Source: an uncultured Spartobacteria bacterium
GTDB lineage: Bacteria; Verrucomicrobiota; Verrucomicrobiia; Chthoniobacterales; Chthoniobacteraceae
Assembly: GCA_903929475.1 (NCBI GenBank)
Contig: CAIYUV010000155.1
Location: forward strand, 1-48,946
Length of the DNA: 48,946 nucleotides
Reading direction: 5' to 3'
Positions 17,311 to 26,668 of the stretch are shown in pieces. Made by a program: the position numbers and the translations under genes. The stretch's first letter is position 1; every line of letters starts with the position of its first letter. The notes beneath the pieces were generated by a model, which saw only the letters and a list, made by a program, of their open reading frames with translations, was not told where the DNA came from and searched no databases.

Positions 17311-18999
17311 ATGGACGAACATTTTGCTCCGCAAACCGATGAGACTCCAGGCCTCGTCGCAAGACTGGAACGTCTCGTCGCCCAACTCCCGCCCGGCGAT
17401 CCCCTGCGCACCGAGATGCTCGACATGCGCTCCGAGTTGGCCGAGCGCGAGGACATCATGGACGAGGCGCGCGCAACCATCGAAAAACTGGAGGCCGTCG
17501 TTCACAAAGTCACCGCTCCCGCAAACCGCATCGGCACATTCCTCACGGCATATCCGCGCTTCGACGAAGGCCGCCCCACGCTGCTCGCGCAAATCATCGT
17601 CGGCGGCAGCGAGTATTACTGCAACGTGGACCCGCGGCTCGACGCGCGCAATTTCCGCCGCGGCACACGCGTGCTCGTGAACGAGGCTTTCGTGATCGTC
17701 GGCGACCTCGGCTACGACCGCGCCGGCCCCGTCGTGAAAATCGGCGAGTTGCTCGGCCCCGATCGCCTGCGCGTGGGAGCCGACGTGGGCCAGCAGAGCA
17801 TGATCGTCTATCGCTCCGAAATTCTCGCCAAGGAAAAGCTCAAGGCCGGCGACGAAGTGCGATGCGATGCAAACTTCCGCGTCGCCCTCGAAGTCCTCCA
17901 GCGCACGGAGAAAAACGAATACTACCTCGACAGTGTGCCCGAGTTACCTTGGGAAAAAGTTGGCGGCCAGCACGAAGCCATCGGGGCCATCCGCGAAGCC
18001 ATCGAAGGCCCGCTGCTCCACCCGGAGCTGTATGAAAAATTTCATCACGCAACGCCGAAGGGTTTCCTGCTCTACGGCCCGCCCGGCTGCGGTAAAACAC
18101 TCATCGGCAAGGCGACCGCGTGGAACCTCACCCAGCAACTCGCCGCAAAAAGCGGCAAGGAAATGCGCGAGTTTTTCATGCACATCAAGGGGCCGGAAAT
18201 CCTCAACATGTGGGTCGGCGAAAGCGAACGCATGGTGCGCGAAATTTTCACCACCGCTCGCGAGAAACGGCGCGAGGGCTATCTGCCCTTCATCTTTATA
18301 GACGAGGCCGAGAGCATCCTCGGCACGCGCCGCGCGGGACGCTTCGCAGGAATCCTCAGCACGCTCGTCCCGATGTTTTGCACCGAGATGGATGGCCTGG
18401 AGTCGCTGCACGACGCCGTGATCATCATCGCGAGCAACCGCGCCGATTTGATCGATCCCGCAATCCTGCGCCCCGGTCGCATAGACCGGAAAATTAAAGT
18501 TCACCGCCCCACCAAGGAGGGCGCGCACGAAATCTACCGCATCTATCTCACACCCGACCTGCCCTACGATCCCGCCCTGCTCGCCGAGAAAGGCGGCGCG
18601 GAAAACGTGGTCGAGCACCTCGCCGCGCGCGTGATTGAAACGCAGTTCGCCCATCGTGATGAAAATCGATTCCTAAGCATCACACTCCGCAGCGGACGCA
18701 AGGAAACGCTCTACCGCGGCGACCTCGTCAGCGGCGCGCTCATCGCCAGCATCGTCGAGCGCGCCAAGGGCCTCGCCATCAAACGCGCCCTCGCCACCGG
18801 TAAAGACGAAGGCATCAGCGAAAGCGACCTCCTCATCTCGCTCGACGCCGAATACCACGAGAACGATATCTTCCCGCCCAGCGACATCACCGAGGACTGG
18901 CTGCACCTGATCGATCACGACTCCGAAAACGTGGTGAAAGTCGCCCCCTTCCGCAGGGGTGCGGAAACAGCCGCCCGCGCCGGAAGTGCTGTCGTTTGA
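17311..18999 (+). CDS. arc: ARC/Mpa-like AAA+ ATPase (proteasomal ATPase family)
   Basis: 562 residues from ATG 17311. Order: an N-terminal coiled coil (about 12-68), OB-fold region (about 70-205), then one AAA+ module. The module has Walker A GPPGCGKT (256-263), Walker B FIFIDEAE (327-334) and a second region of homology with ASNRADLIDPAILRPGRIDRKI broken in two. This matches ARC of actinobacteria (Mpa in Mycobacterium), the ring that feeds Pup-tagged proteins to the 20S proteasome. Here the C-terminus ends in AGSAVV and lacks the Gln-Tyr-Leu docking tail. No proteasome subunit, Pup-like protein, ligase or Dop gene lies in the window. It may be a stand-alone unfoldase, or partners may lie elsewhere. 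It abuts the convergent ABC ATPase gene with no gap. Confidence 0.9.
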   Translation: MDEHFAPQTDETPGLVARLERLVAQLPPGDPLRTEMLDMRSELAEREDIMDEARATIEKLEAVVHKVTAPANRIGTFLTAYPRFDEGRPTLLAQIIVGGSEYYCNVDPRLDARNFRRGTRVLVNEAFVIVGDLGYDRAGPVVKIGELLGPDRLRVGADVGQQSMIVYRSEILAKEKLKAGDEVRCDANFRVALEVLQRTEKNEYYLDSVPELPWEKVGGQHEAIGAIREAIEGPLLHPELYEKFHHATPKGFLLYGPPGCGKTLIGKATAWNLTQQLAAKSGKEMREFFMHIKGPEILNMWVGESERMVREIFTTAREKRREGYLPFIFIDEAESILGTRRAGRFAGILSTLVPMFCTEMDGLESLHDAVIIIASNRADLIDPAILRPGRIDRKIKVHRPTKEGAHEIYRIYLTPDLPYDPALLAEKGGAENVVEHLAARVIETQFAHRDENRFLSITLRSGRKETLYRGDLVSGALIASIVERAKGLAIKRALATGKDEGISESDLLISLDAEYHENDIFPPSDITEDWLHLIDHDSENVVKVAPFRRGAETAARAGSAVV

Positions 19000-19839
19000 C
19001 TACGACGCAGCCTCCAGCGCTGCGTGATCAATCGTCACCAGCCGGTGCTGGCGGGCGCCGAGACGCGGGATGCACTGGATGAGCGCCTTGGTGTATGCGT
19101 GCTGCGGATTGCGGAGCACTTCTGCGGTGGGGCCGTATTCGACGATTTTGCCGCGGAACATCACGGCGACTTTGTCGGCGAAGTTGCTGATGATTCCAAA
19201 ATTGTGGGTGATGAGAATCACGGCCATGTGCAGTTTGCTGCGCAGTTCGCGGAATTGATCCATGATTTGCGCCTGAATGGTCACGTCGAGCGCGGTGGTC
19301 GGCTCGTCGGCGACGAGCAGGTCGGGCTGGCAGGCGAGGGCCATGGCGATCATCACGCGCTGCTGCATTCCGCCGCTGAGTTGATGCGGGTAGTCGTGCA
19401 GACGTTGCGCGGGGTTGGTGATGCCGACGAGGTCGAGGCACTTGATGATTTCCGCGTCGAGGTCCTTCACGTCGGGGCGATGGAGTTTCAGCGCCTCAGC
19501 GATCTGACTGCGAATGGTAAATACGGGGTTCAATGATGTGCTCGGTTCCTGAAACACGTAGGCGATCCGCTTGCCGCGCAGCTTGCGGAGTTCGTCGCCT
19601 TTCATTTTTAAAACGTCGCGCCCATCGAGAAGAATCTCGCCGCTGACGTAGCGCGCGGCCGGCTCCGGCAGAAGGCGCGTGAGCGCGAGGCCGGTGACGC
19701 TTTTTCCACTGCCACTCTCGCCGACGATGGCGAGCGTCTCTCCTTTTTCGAGATTGAAGCTGATGCCCTTCACAGCTTCGACGACGCCGTTTTCCGTGTG
19801 GAAGTGGATGGCGAGATTGCGGATTTCGAGGAGTGACAT
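19000..19839 (-). CDS. Peptide-type ABC transporter ATP-binding protein (OppD/DppD-like)
   Basis: 279 residues. Walker A is GESGSGKS, the Q-loop is in [10 protein letters not shown], the signature is LSGGMQQR, Walker B is [12 protein letters not shown], and the H-switch is ILITHNF. The length is slightly short for OppD because the C-terminal oligopeptide/dipeptide extension is trimmed: it keeps [13 protein letters not shown] but ends soon after. It is the last gene of a binding-protein/permease/permease/ATPase operon, 2 bp after the second permease. The usual second ATPase (OppF) is not present, and the next gene is convergent. Confidence 0.93.
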   Translation of the reverse strand: MSLLEIRNLAIHFHTENGVVEAVKGISFNLEKGETLAIVGESGSGKSVTGLALTRLLPEPAARYVSGEILLDGRDVLKMKGDELRKLRGKRIAYVFQEPSTSLNPVFTIRSQIAEALKLHRPDVKDLDAEIIKCLDLVGITNPAQRLHDYPHQLSGGMQQRVMIAMALACQPDLLVADEPTTALDVTIQAQIMDQFRELRSKLHMAVILITHNFGIISNFADKVAVMFRGKIVEYGPTAEVLRNPQHAYTKALIQCIPRLGARQHRLVTIDHAALEAAS

Positions 19840-19841
19840 GG

Positions 19842-20933
19842 TTATGAGCGTTTGGGATCGAAGGCGCGGCGGAGCGCGTCACCGAGCAGGTTGAGTGAAA
19901 GCACGAGGCCGAAGAGCGCGGTGGTGGCGGCGGTGAGGTTCCACCACACGAGCGGCTCGCGGCTGAATTCGTTGCGCGCGCCGTCAATCATCACGCCCCA
20001 GCTAGGCGTGCCGATGGGCGAGCCGACTCCGAGGTAACTGAGGATGGCCTCGGCGAGGACGATGCCGCTAAAGCCGAGGACAAATTTGATCAGCACGAGA
20101 TGCATGACGTTTGGCAGCAAGTGGCGGATGAGAATGTTCCAAGTGCTTTGCCCAAGCGCGCGCGCGGCGATGACGTAGGTGCGCTCGGCCTGGCGCATCG
20201 TCTCACCACGGATGAGCCGGCAGAGATCCACCCACATCGTGATGCCGAGGGCGAGAGCTATCGAAAAAAGCCCTTTTCCCCAAACTAACAGCATGGCAAC
20301 GAGCAGTAATATTTGCGGAATGCTGGCCAGCGTCGAATAGACGTAAGTAATGACGTCATCCACCCATCGGCGGAAATATCCAGCAGCAAGTCCGAACAGC
20401 GTGCCGAGCACAATGTAGATCACGCTGGTGACTCCGCCAAGCAGCAGTGCGGTTTTGCACGCACGAAGCGTTTCCACGAGCGTATCGTTACCGAGCGCGT
20501 TGGTGCCAAGAATGTGCGTGCCGACGACACGGTATCTCTCCGCGCTTTGTATTTTCATGGGGTCGCCACTCGACTGCGCTGCCGCGAACTCAGACTCTTG
20601 TCCGAGTTGTAGCTTCGCAAATGGCGCGCTGTAGCTGCGTTCCTGGGGGATGTTGATTATCAGTTTCAAAAGGCTCTCTGACTGCCCTTCTTTTGTAGGA
20701 ATACGGATGACTTCCAGTGCACCAATGAGCAAATAAATTGAAATGACAACACCCGCAAAAATGCCGATGCGGTCATGACGAAAACGCCGGAATGCTATAC
20801 GCCATTGCTCGTTTTTCGAACCCAACCAGATTACCGATCCAATAATAACAAGTCCGAGCACCACGATGCTATTCTGCACCGAAGGTTGCTCGAAACACTG
20901 GTTGAGTTTGGAAATTATGGATTGGTCAGCCAT
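19842..20933 (-). CDS. ABC transporter permease (OppC/DppC-like), enlarged
   Basis: 363 residues, about 60 more than usual. The extra length comes from a hydrophobic segment at the N-terminus (SIVVLGLVIIGSVIWLGS) and a polar loop after the next membrane span (about residues 77-140). The remaining part is a normal BPD_transp_1 domain with five spans. It carries the ATPase-contact EAA loop in GETMRQAERTYVIAARALG. It should form the membrane channel with the OppB-like protein encoded 3 bp upstream. Confidence 0.9.
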   Translation of the reverse strand: MADQSIISKLNQCFEQPSVQNSIVVLGLVIIGSVIWLGSKNEQWRIAFRRFRHDRIGIFAGVVISIYLLIGALEVIRIPTKEGQSESLLKLIINIPQERSYSAPFAKLQLGQESEFAAAQSSGDPMKIQSAERYRVVGTHILGTNALGNDTLVETLRACKTALLLGGVTSVIYIVLGTLFGLAAGYFRRWVDDVITYVYSTLASIPQILLLVAMLLVWGKGLFSIALALGITMWVDLCRLIRGETMRQAERTYVIAARALGQSTWNILIRHLLPNVMHLVLIKFVLGFSGIVLAEAILSYLGVGSPIGTPSWGVMIDGARNEFSREPLVWWNLTAATTALFGLVLSLNLLGDALRRAFDPKRS

Positions 20934-20936
20934 GGT

Positions 20937-21935
20937 TCAACTCAGGCGGATACGTGGGTCTGCCACCGCGTAGCAGATGTCAGTGAGGAGCAGGCCGAAA
21001 AGATAGAGCAGAGAGCCGATGAATACAGCAGCACGCACGATGGCGAAATCCTGTTTTTGGAGTGCGTTTACCACAAGCCCACCGAGGCCCGGGATTCCAA
21101 AAAAATTCTCGATGAGAAGTGACCCCATAATGAGCAACGGCAAATGTGCAACTACGAGTGTGATGAGAGAGATTGCTCCGTTCTTTAGCACATGTTTGAA
21201 GAGCACTCCGCGCGCGTTCACTCCCTTCGCCTGAGCCGTGCGGATGTAGTCCTGCGCGATTTCTTCGAGAAAAATGGAACGATAGAGACGAACATCCGAG
21301 CCGAGATAAATCACCCCCATCACAGTAACTGGCAGCATGAGAAAACGAATCGTCCCCCATCCTTGTAAATCAAAACCAAATGCGGGGAACCATTTCAAGG
21401 TAACAGCCATGAGGTTTTGGGCCGAGATGATATAGGCCATCGGCACGATGCTCATCAAAACGGCACAGGCAACTGTCATGCCAGTATCCAATGCAGATGC
21501 ACGATAGAATACCTGCACTAGCGCCAAAGCCACGGCTAGAAAGAGGCCAACAAACATCGCTGGAGCGGTTATCAGGAGCGAAGGGATCATGCCTGAGCGA
21601 ATTTTTTCGCCGATTGGTTCGCGATTAAAATCTGACTCTCCAAGTTCGAAGACCGTGAAGTTTTTAATCTGCTGGATGAAAATGGAGTCCCACCAAGGTT
21701 GTTCGGCATGATGATAGGTTGAATCAGCCCAAGCTGCATTAATGATCAATGGCTTGTCGTAACCATGTTCATGCAACCAGTTCCTTACTTCTGTGGGTCT
21801 CGCTCGCTGCCCCAGTTGTGCCTTCGCCATGGTTTCGCGCGAACCCCACACAAAAAAGAGAATGAACGTAATCAACATCACACCGAAAACAGTCGGTATG
21901 GCGTAAAGCAGGCGGCGGAAGATGTAGGCGATCAT
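20937..21935 (-). CDS. ABC transporter permease (OppB/DppB-like)
   Basis: 332 residues from ATG 21935 (MIAYIFRRLLYAIPTVFGVM), the classical OppB N-terminus. This start is separated from the upstream TGA by 1 bp; an in-frame ATG at 21968 would overlap the preceding gene. Between TM1 and TM2 there is a long extracytoplasmic loop (about residues 32-120) rich in Trp and charged residues. The EAA loop is in EIAQDYIRTAQAKGVNARGV. The C-terminus TDICYAVADPRIRLS is typical of the family. Confidence 0.92.
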   Translation of the reverse strand: MIAYIFRRLLYAIPTVFGVMLITFILFFVWGSRETMAKAQLGQRARPTEVRNWLHEHGYDKPLIINAAWADSTYHHAEQPWWDSIFIQQIKNFTVFELGESDFNREPIGEKIRSGMIPSLLITAPAMFVGLFLAVALALVQVFYRASALDTGMTVACAVLMSIVPMAYIISAQNLMAVTLKWFPAFGFDLQGWGTIRFLMLPVTVMGVIYLGSDVRLYRSIFLEEIAQDYIRTAQAKGVNARGVLFKHVLKNGAISLITLVVAHLPLLIMGSLLIENFFGIPGLGGLVVNALQKQDFAIVRAAVFIGSLLYLFGLLLTDICYAVADPRIRLS

Positions 21936-21936
21936 G

Positions 21937-23811
21937 TCAGTGATTCCACTCAGCCCGCTTCTTTTCACGAAGCGTGGGATCGAGGCAGAGATATTTGACG
22001 CCGCCTTCGAGCATCATGTTGTTGTGCGTGCGGGGTGCCCACGGCTGGACGAGCGAGAAGAAGGCTTTGTGGTTGGTGAGGAAAATCGGGCAGTCGTCGT
22101 TGAGCATATCCACCAACTTGTGAGAAATGGCGAGCCGATCGGGGCCGTCATCCATCGTGGACATCTTCTCGTAGAGGCTGTCGAACTCCGGATTTTTGTA
22201 GCGTGAGATATTCTTTCCCTCGGGCGGCATATTTTTGCTGTAGAAAAGCATGAAGAAATTTTCGGGGTCTGGATAGTCGGCACCCCATCCCGTTCCGCTC
22301 GATAGCTGGAAGTTTCCCTTGTCCTCTTTTTCGATTTTTTTTGCGAAGGTGTTTTCGATGACGGTCACCTTGATGCCGAGTTTTTCGAGGCACTTCTGCT
22401 CAAACTCCGTCAGTAATCGCTCGTCCGCGCCGCTCGCGCTCGTATCCATCGTGATTTCCAGCGAGCGGCCGGTTTTCGGATCCATACCGCCCGGATAGCC
22501 AGCCTCGGAGATGAGTTGTTGCGCGCGGGCGAGGTTGAAGCCCATCGGATTCCGATAATCCTTCCGATATCCGGCGATGCCGGGCGGGATGATCTGCTGG
22601 GCGACCTCGCGCACGCCGTTGAAAAATATCTCGTTCTCCGTGGCCGCGTCGAACGCGCACGCGAGCGCCTGCCGGAGCTTTTTGTTTTTTCCGAGGAGCG
22701 GGTCGTCCATGTTGATGCTCGTGTAAAAAGTGGACACCTCCACATCCTTTTCCAAAGTAACTCCGCGAGCGAGCAACTCCGGCGTCAGTTCATGCGTCGC
22801 GGTCACGGCGGAGCTGTAGGCGTCCTTGCTCACGCCGAAGCTGTCGAGGTATCCCTGCTTGGTGAGCAGCCACGCCGGGATCGTCTCGCGCAGGATTCGG
22901 ATTTGCACTTCATCCAAAATCGGAAGCTGCTTTCCGGCGAGCGGTCGGCACACCGCCTCGCGTTTCGGACTCCAGCCGTCGGTCGGAAATTTTGTCGTGA
23001 TGTATCGCTCGTTGCGCACGAGGCGGAAGTTGTTGTCGTGGTCGCTCAGTTCGTGGACGTAGCGAAACGGCCCCGTGCCGACCGGGTGCCACTTGAAACG
23101 CTCGCGTCTTTTTCCATCGTGCTTTTCACCATCGTAAAACTCCACCGCCTCGCGGGCGACCGGGCAGGTGAAGTGCATCGCCATCCAGTAAATAATCTGC
23201 GGATAAGGCTTGAGGAGATGCACCTTGAACGTGTGCGAATCCACTACCTCCAGGGCCGTGAATGGAGCCGCGTAGTCGAACTTGCCGCCGTTTTTTTGCG
23301 TCAACTCGTAGGCGTCCTTCAGCCCGGTCACGTAATCCCACAGCGAGGAGAGAACGGGACATTCTGTTTTAGGATCGGCGATTCGCTGCCACGAGTAACG
23401 CACATCCGCCGCCGTCACCTCGCGTCCTTTGCCACCGGGAAAACACGGATCGTCGTGGAAGAAAATTCCTTTTTTCAACCGGCACAGATAAGTCACCGGG
23501 CCGTCCGCGGACGCGTGTCTTTCGGGCATCGCCTCTAGCATACACGGAATCAATTCGTAGGGATCCGTCTTGAACGGATGATACTCCAGCAGGCAGTCAT
23601 AGACCGGCTCGAGCACGCGGCGGCTCATCTGATCGTAAGCTTCCTGCGGGTCGAGCGAACGCGGGGCTTCCGATTGATAAGTGTATCGCACGAGCGGCGG
23701 ACCACCGTCCCTGCCGCGCTCGACCAGCGGCTTCGGGTGCGGATCATTGTCGCACGACGCGAAGAGCAGCGTCGCTAGCAGGCAAAGTGCGCGAGTAATT
23801 CCGGTGAACAT
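21937..23811 (-). CDS. Extracellular solute-binding lipoprotein of a peptide-type ABC transporter
   Basis: 624 residues from ATG 23811, which gives a lipoprotein signal with lipobox LFASC (Cys at about residue 20). The SBP_bac_5 (OppA/DppA) fold is clear: RYTYQSEAPRSLDPQEAYD, LIPCMLEAMPE, VTAADVRYSWQRI, GTGPFRYV, and late GADYPDPENFFMLFYS. It is rather long for the family. Its operon partners downstream are the two permeases and one ATPase. The substrate is probably a peptide or other organic solute and cannot be fixed from sequence. Confidence 0.93.
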   Translation of the reverse strand: MFTGITRALCLLATLLFASCDNDPHPKPLVERGRDGGPPLVRYTYQSEAPRSLDPQEAYDQMSRRVLEPVYDCLLEYHPFKTDPYELIPCMLEAMPERHASADGPVTYLCRLKKGIFFHDDPCFPGGKGREVTAADVRYSWQRIADPKTECPVLSSLWDYVTGLKDAYELTQKNGGKFDYAAPFTALEVVDSHTFKVHLLKPYPQIIYWMAMHFTCPVAREAVEFYDGEKHDGKRRERFKWHPVGTGPFRYVHELSDHDNNFRLVRNERYITTKFPTDGWSPKREAVCRPLAGKQLPILDEVQIRILRETIPAWLLTKQGYLDSFGVSKDAYSSAVTATHELTPELLARGVTLEKDVEVSTFYTSINMDDPLLGKNKKLRQALACAFDAATENEIFFNGVREVAQQIIPPGIAGYRKDYRNPMGFNLARAQQLISEAGYPGGMDPKTGRSLEITMDTSASGADERLLTEFEQKCLEKLGIKVTVIENTFAKKIEKEDKGNFQLSSGTGWGADYPDPENFFMLFYSKNMPPEGKNISRYKNPEFDSLYEKMSTMDDGPDRLAISHKLVDMLNDDCPIFLTNHKAFFSLVQPWAPRTHNNMMLEGGVKYLCLDPTLREKKRAEWNH

Positions 23812-23887
23812 CTCCGCTGCGTGTATCGGGCCTGGCTTGTGAACGCCAAGCAAGAATCGCCTGGCACTTCAGCCTTCGCCCATCATC

Positions 23888-24628
23888 TCACTCCGCAGGC
23901 TTCATCGCCTTAATCTCATCGCGCAATTTTGCCGCGCGCTCGTATTGCTCGGCGTTCACCGCCTGCTCCATTTCCCGACGGAGTTTTTCGAGCGGACTGA
24001 GCGGCTTTTTTTCGCGCAATTCCTTGAGCCATTCGCGCAGACTGATCACCTCGGCATTGTCACTCTCATCCTCGTCGTGACCGGAATCGCGCAGGAAACG
24101 CTCGATGGATGCGATGCCTTTTTCCACCAGTGCAATCGCGGATTCCATGTCGTCCTTGTCGAGCGCGAGGTGCGCCTTGGCACGCGCGTTCATCATCAGC
24201 ACGTAGGGGCGGAACTGCTGCACGGACCACGACAATTCCTCGTTCGGCGCGTGTTTCGCCACAAACGTGAACATATCGAGATTGCGCTTCGTATCGCGCA
24301 CGACCGACTGCCAGTCACCCATTTGAAAAAATGCGAGGTAGCGATGGTAATACTGGATGCCCTCGGCCTGCAGGTCGCCAATCTCATCGGGTGTGAGTTG
24401 AAAACTCGTGCCGACTATTTTTGCGCGCTGCTGGTGGAAATCAAGCAGGCTCTCGCAATCCTCCGGCGTCTGCCCGTCGGGACGGCCAGTGACCTCCATC
24501 TGGAGCACGCCCATGTCCAGACGGAGCTGAATCTTCGGGCGCCCGTCGGCACCTTCGATTTTCCTCACTTGAAGCTGCCCCGGTTCGTAAGGCCAGTCGC
24601 GCAGCAGTTCGCTCAGATCAAAACTCAT
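23888..24628 (-). CDS. UVR-motif (UvrB/UvrC C-terminal motif) protein
   Basis: 246 residues from ATG 24628 (MSFDLSELLRDWPYEPG). The last 35 residues (PLEKLRREMEQAVNAEQYER then AAKLRDEIKAM) form the helical hairpin known as the UVR motif. That motif lets UvrB and UvrC meet and also occurs in McsA and other regulators. The first 200 residues are helical and show no nuclease or helicase motif, so this is not a repair nuclease. It lies 42 bp downstream of speA on the same strand. The role is unknown. Confidence 0.85.
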   Translation of the reverse strand: MSFDLSELLRDWPYEPGQLQVRKIEGADGRPKIQLRLDMGVLQMEVTGRPDGQTPEDCESLLDFHQQRAKIVGTSFQLTPDEIGDLQAEGIQYYHRYLAFFQMGDWQSVVRDTKRNLDMFTFVAKHAPNEELSWSVQQFRPYVLMMNARAKAHLALDKDDMESAIALVEKGIASIERFLRDSGHDEDESDNAEVISLREWLKELREKKPLSPLEKLRREMEQAVNAEQYERAAKLRDEIKAMKPAE

Positions 24629-24670
24629 TGGCCGACTATCCAAAGCTGGGCGCGCGTGTCAACCGATGCG

Positions 24671-26590
24671 CTACTTTCCGTTAAAGTGCAGATACGTGTA
24701 ACCCTTGAGCGCCTTTTCGTAGCTGTTCAGCAAACGGATCGCCTCAGCCGGTTTCATCAGGTCGCCTTTGATCGCCGCATCCACCTGCGCCTTCATCAGT
24801 CTGTTCATCTCGGCTTCGTCCCACTGCGTCATGCTCAGGACGCTCGCGATGGTGCTGCCCTCCAGCGTTTCCTCGATATACCAACCGCACTCTTCATCCT
24901 CATCGAGGAAGACGTGCGCCTCATTCACACGACCGAAGAGATTGTGAAAATCACCCATGATGTCCTGATACGCGCCCATCAAAAAGCAGCCGATATAGTA
25001 AGGTTGACCGGGCTGGAGACGATGGAGCGGGAGCGTGTCCTTCACGTCTTGCAGGTCCACGAATTTGCTCACCTTTCCATCGCTGTCACACGTGATGTCC
25101 ACGAGCGTCGCCTGTCTGTCGGGCGCTACATCGAGATGATGCACGGGCATGATCGGAAAGAGCTGACCGAGCGCCCAGTGATCGAGCATGGATTGGAAAA
25201 CGGAGAAATTGCACACGTATTGATCGGCGAGCGCTATCTCGAGTTCCTTCACTTCGTCGGGGAGAAATTTCATTCCCTGCGAGTGCTCCACCACAGCGCG
25301 CGCGATTTGCCAGAAGACAGTTTCGATGCGGGCCTTCGCGTCGAGTTCGAGCAGGCCGAGGTCAAACATCGCCTGCGCTTTTTCCTTCACCTCCTGCGCA
25401 TCATGGAGCGTCTCCATGCGATTCTGCCGGGTGATGCCGCGCTTCAATTCAAAGATGCTGGCGACGAGCTTCGGATCGTTCGCTTTTGGTTCGGTGACGA
25501 CCGTCTCGCGTTCCTTTTCAATGCTGCCGAATGCTTCCACGATGAGCACGCTGTGATGCGCGACGATGGCTCTTCCGCTCTCGGTGACGATAATGGGATG
25601 CGCGACCTTTTCGTCATCGCAAACTTCCATAATGTTCCAGACGACATCGCGCGCGTATTCCTGTAGCGAGTAATTCGTGCTGCTGTCGAAGGCCGTGCGC
25701 GAACCGTCGTAGTCCACACCAAGACCACCGCCGCAATCGAGATAACCGATGGCGTGTCCGAGCTTGCAGAGCTTCGCATAAAAACGCGCGGCCTCACGAA
25801 CGGCGCGCTTCACCGTGCCGATGTCAGGCACCTGCGAGCCGACGTGAAAGTGAACAAGCTTCAAACAGTGTCCGAGGTTCGCCTCGCGCAGCATTTCGCT
25901 CGCAGCGAGAAGTTCCGCAGTGCTCAAACCGAACTTCGCGTTTTCACCACCGCTCAGCGCCCACTTGCCCGCGCCCTTCGCGAGCAAGCGCACGCGCATC
26001 CCGATCCACGGCTCGACTCCCATCTCGCGTGAGACAGCGAGGATTTGTTGAAGCTCCTCCAGTTTCTCCACGACCATGATGACTCGTTTGCCGAGCTTCG
26101 TTCCAATGAGCGCGTTCTGGATGAACGTGGCGTCCTTGTAGCCGTTGCAAATAATGAGCGATTCCGGATCACGATGGATGGCGAGCGCTGCAAGCAACTC
26201 GGGCTTGCTTCCTGCCTCGATGCCAAAATGAAACTCCTCCCCGGCCGCCATGATCTCCTCCACGACTTCCTGAAGTTGATTCACTTTGATCGGGAACACG
26301 CCGCGATAAACGCCCTGATACTTGAACTCCTCGATCGCGCTCGCAAATGCGCGGTTGATCGTCTCGACGCGATGGCGCAGCAAATCTTGAAAGCGCAGCA
26401 CCATTGGAAAAGTGAGACCATGCTCCTTCGCCTCGGCGACGAGTTCCATGATGTCTATCGGCGTGCTGGTCTCCTTCGTTGGAAAGACCTGGACGTTGCC
26501 TTTTTCGTTGATGCCAAAATAGCCCGCACCCCAGCGATCTATGTTATAGAGCGACGTTGCTGCTGATATGTCCCAATTCTGCTGCTGCAT
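24671..26590 (-). CDS. speA: Biosynthetic arginine decarboxylase
   Basis: This PLP enzyme turns arginine into agmatine, the first step of one route to putrescine and spermidine. It is 639 residues, the normal length for the SpeA family. PLP-binding K102 lies in YRGVFPIKVNQLQEV, and the phosphate-binding glycines in LDCGGGLGVDYDGS. The catalytic Cys region near the end reads DEDEECGWYIEETLEG. The N-terminus WDISAATSLYNIDRWGAGYF is a family hallmark. It starts at ATG 26590. No agmatine-processing genes are in the window. Confidence 0.96.
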   Translation of the reverse strand: MQQQNWDISAATSLYNIDRWGAGYFGINEKGNVQVFPTKETSTPIDIMELVAEAKEHGLTFPMVLRFQDLLRHRVETINRAFASAIEEFKYQGVYRGVFPIKVNQLQEVVEEIMAAGEEFHFGIEAGSKPELLAALAIHRDPESLIICNGYKDATFIQNALIGTKLGKRVIMVVEKLEELQQILAVSREMGVEPWIGMRVRLLAKGAGKWALSGGENAKFGLSTAELLAASEMLREANLGHCLKLVHFHVGSQVPDIGTVKRAVREAARFYAKLCKLGHAIGYLDCGGGLGVDYDGSRTAFDSSTNYSLQEYARDVVWNIMEVCDDEKVAHPIIVTESGRAIVAHHSVLIVEAFGSIEKERETVVTEPKANDPKLVASIFELKRGITRQNRMETLHDAQEVKEKAQAMFDLGLLELDAKARIETVFWQIARAVVEHSQGMKFLPDEVKELEIALADQYVCNFSVFQSMLDHWALGQLFPIMPVHHLDVAPDRQATLVDITCDSDGKVSKFVDLQDVKDTLPLHRLQPGQPYYIGCFLMGAYQDIMGDFHNLFGRVNEAHVFLDEDEECGWYIEETLEGSTIASVLSMTQWDEAEMNRLMKAQVDAAIKGDLMKPAEAIRLLNSYEKALKGYTYLHFNGK

Positions 26591-26668
26591 TTGTGGGCGC
26601 GCGATTATGGCAAAGAGGCGGTGTGCGCAATCATGCTGTGAAAAAATATTTCGTTACCTTGCCAAGCA

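Noticed and set aside
17000-19000. Pup/UBact-like small protein near the ARC ATPase
   Set aside because: No short frame with a Gly-Gln or Gly-Glu C-terminus and disordered, charged body was found around the gene.
23945-25666. 573-codon plus-strand frame over the UVR gene and speA
   Set aside because: Shadow spanning two well-supported genes; no domain visible.
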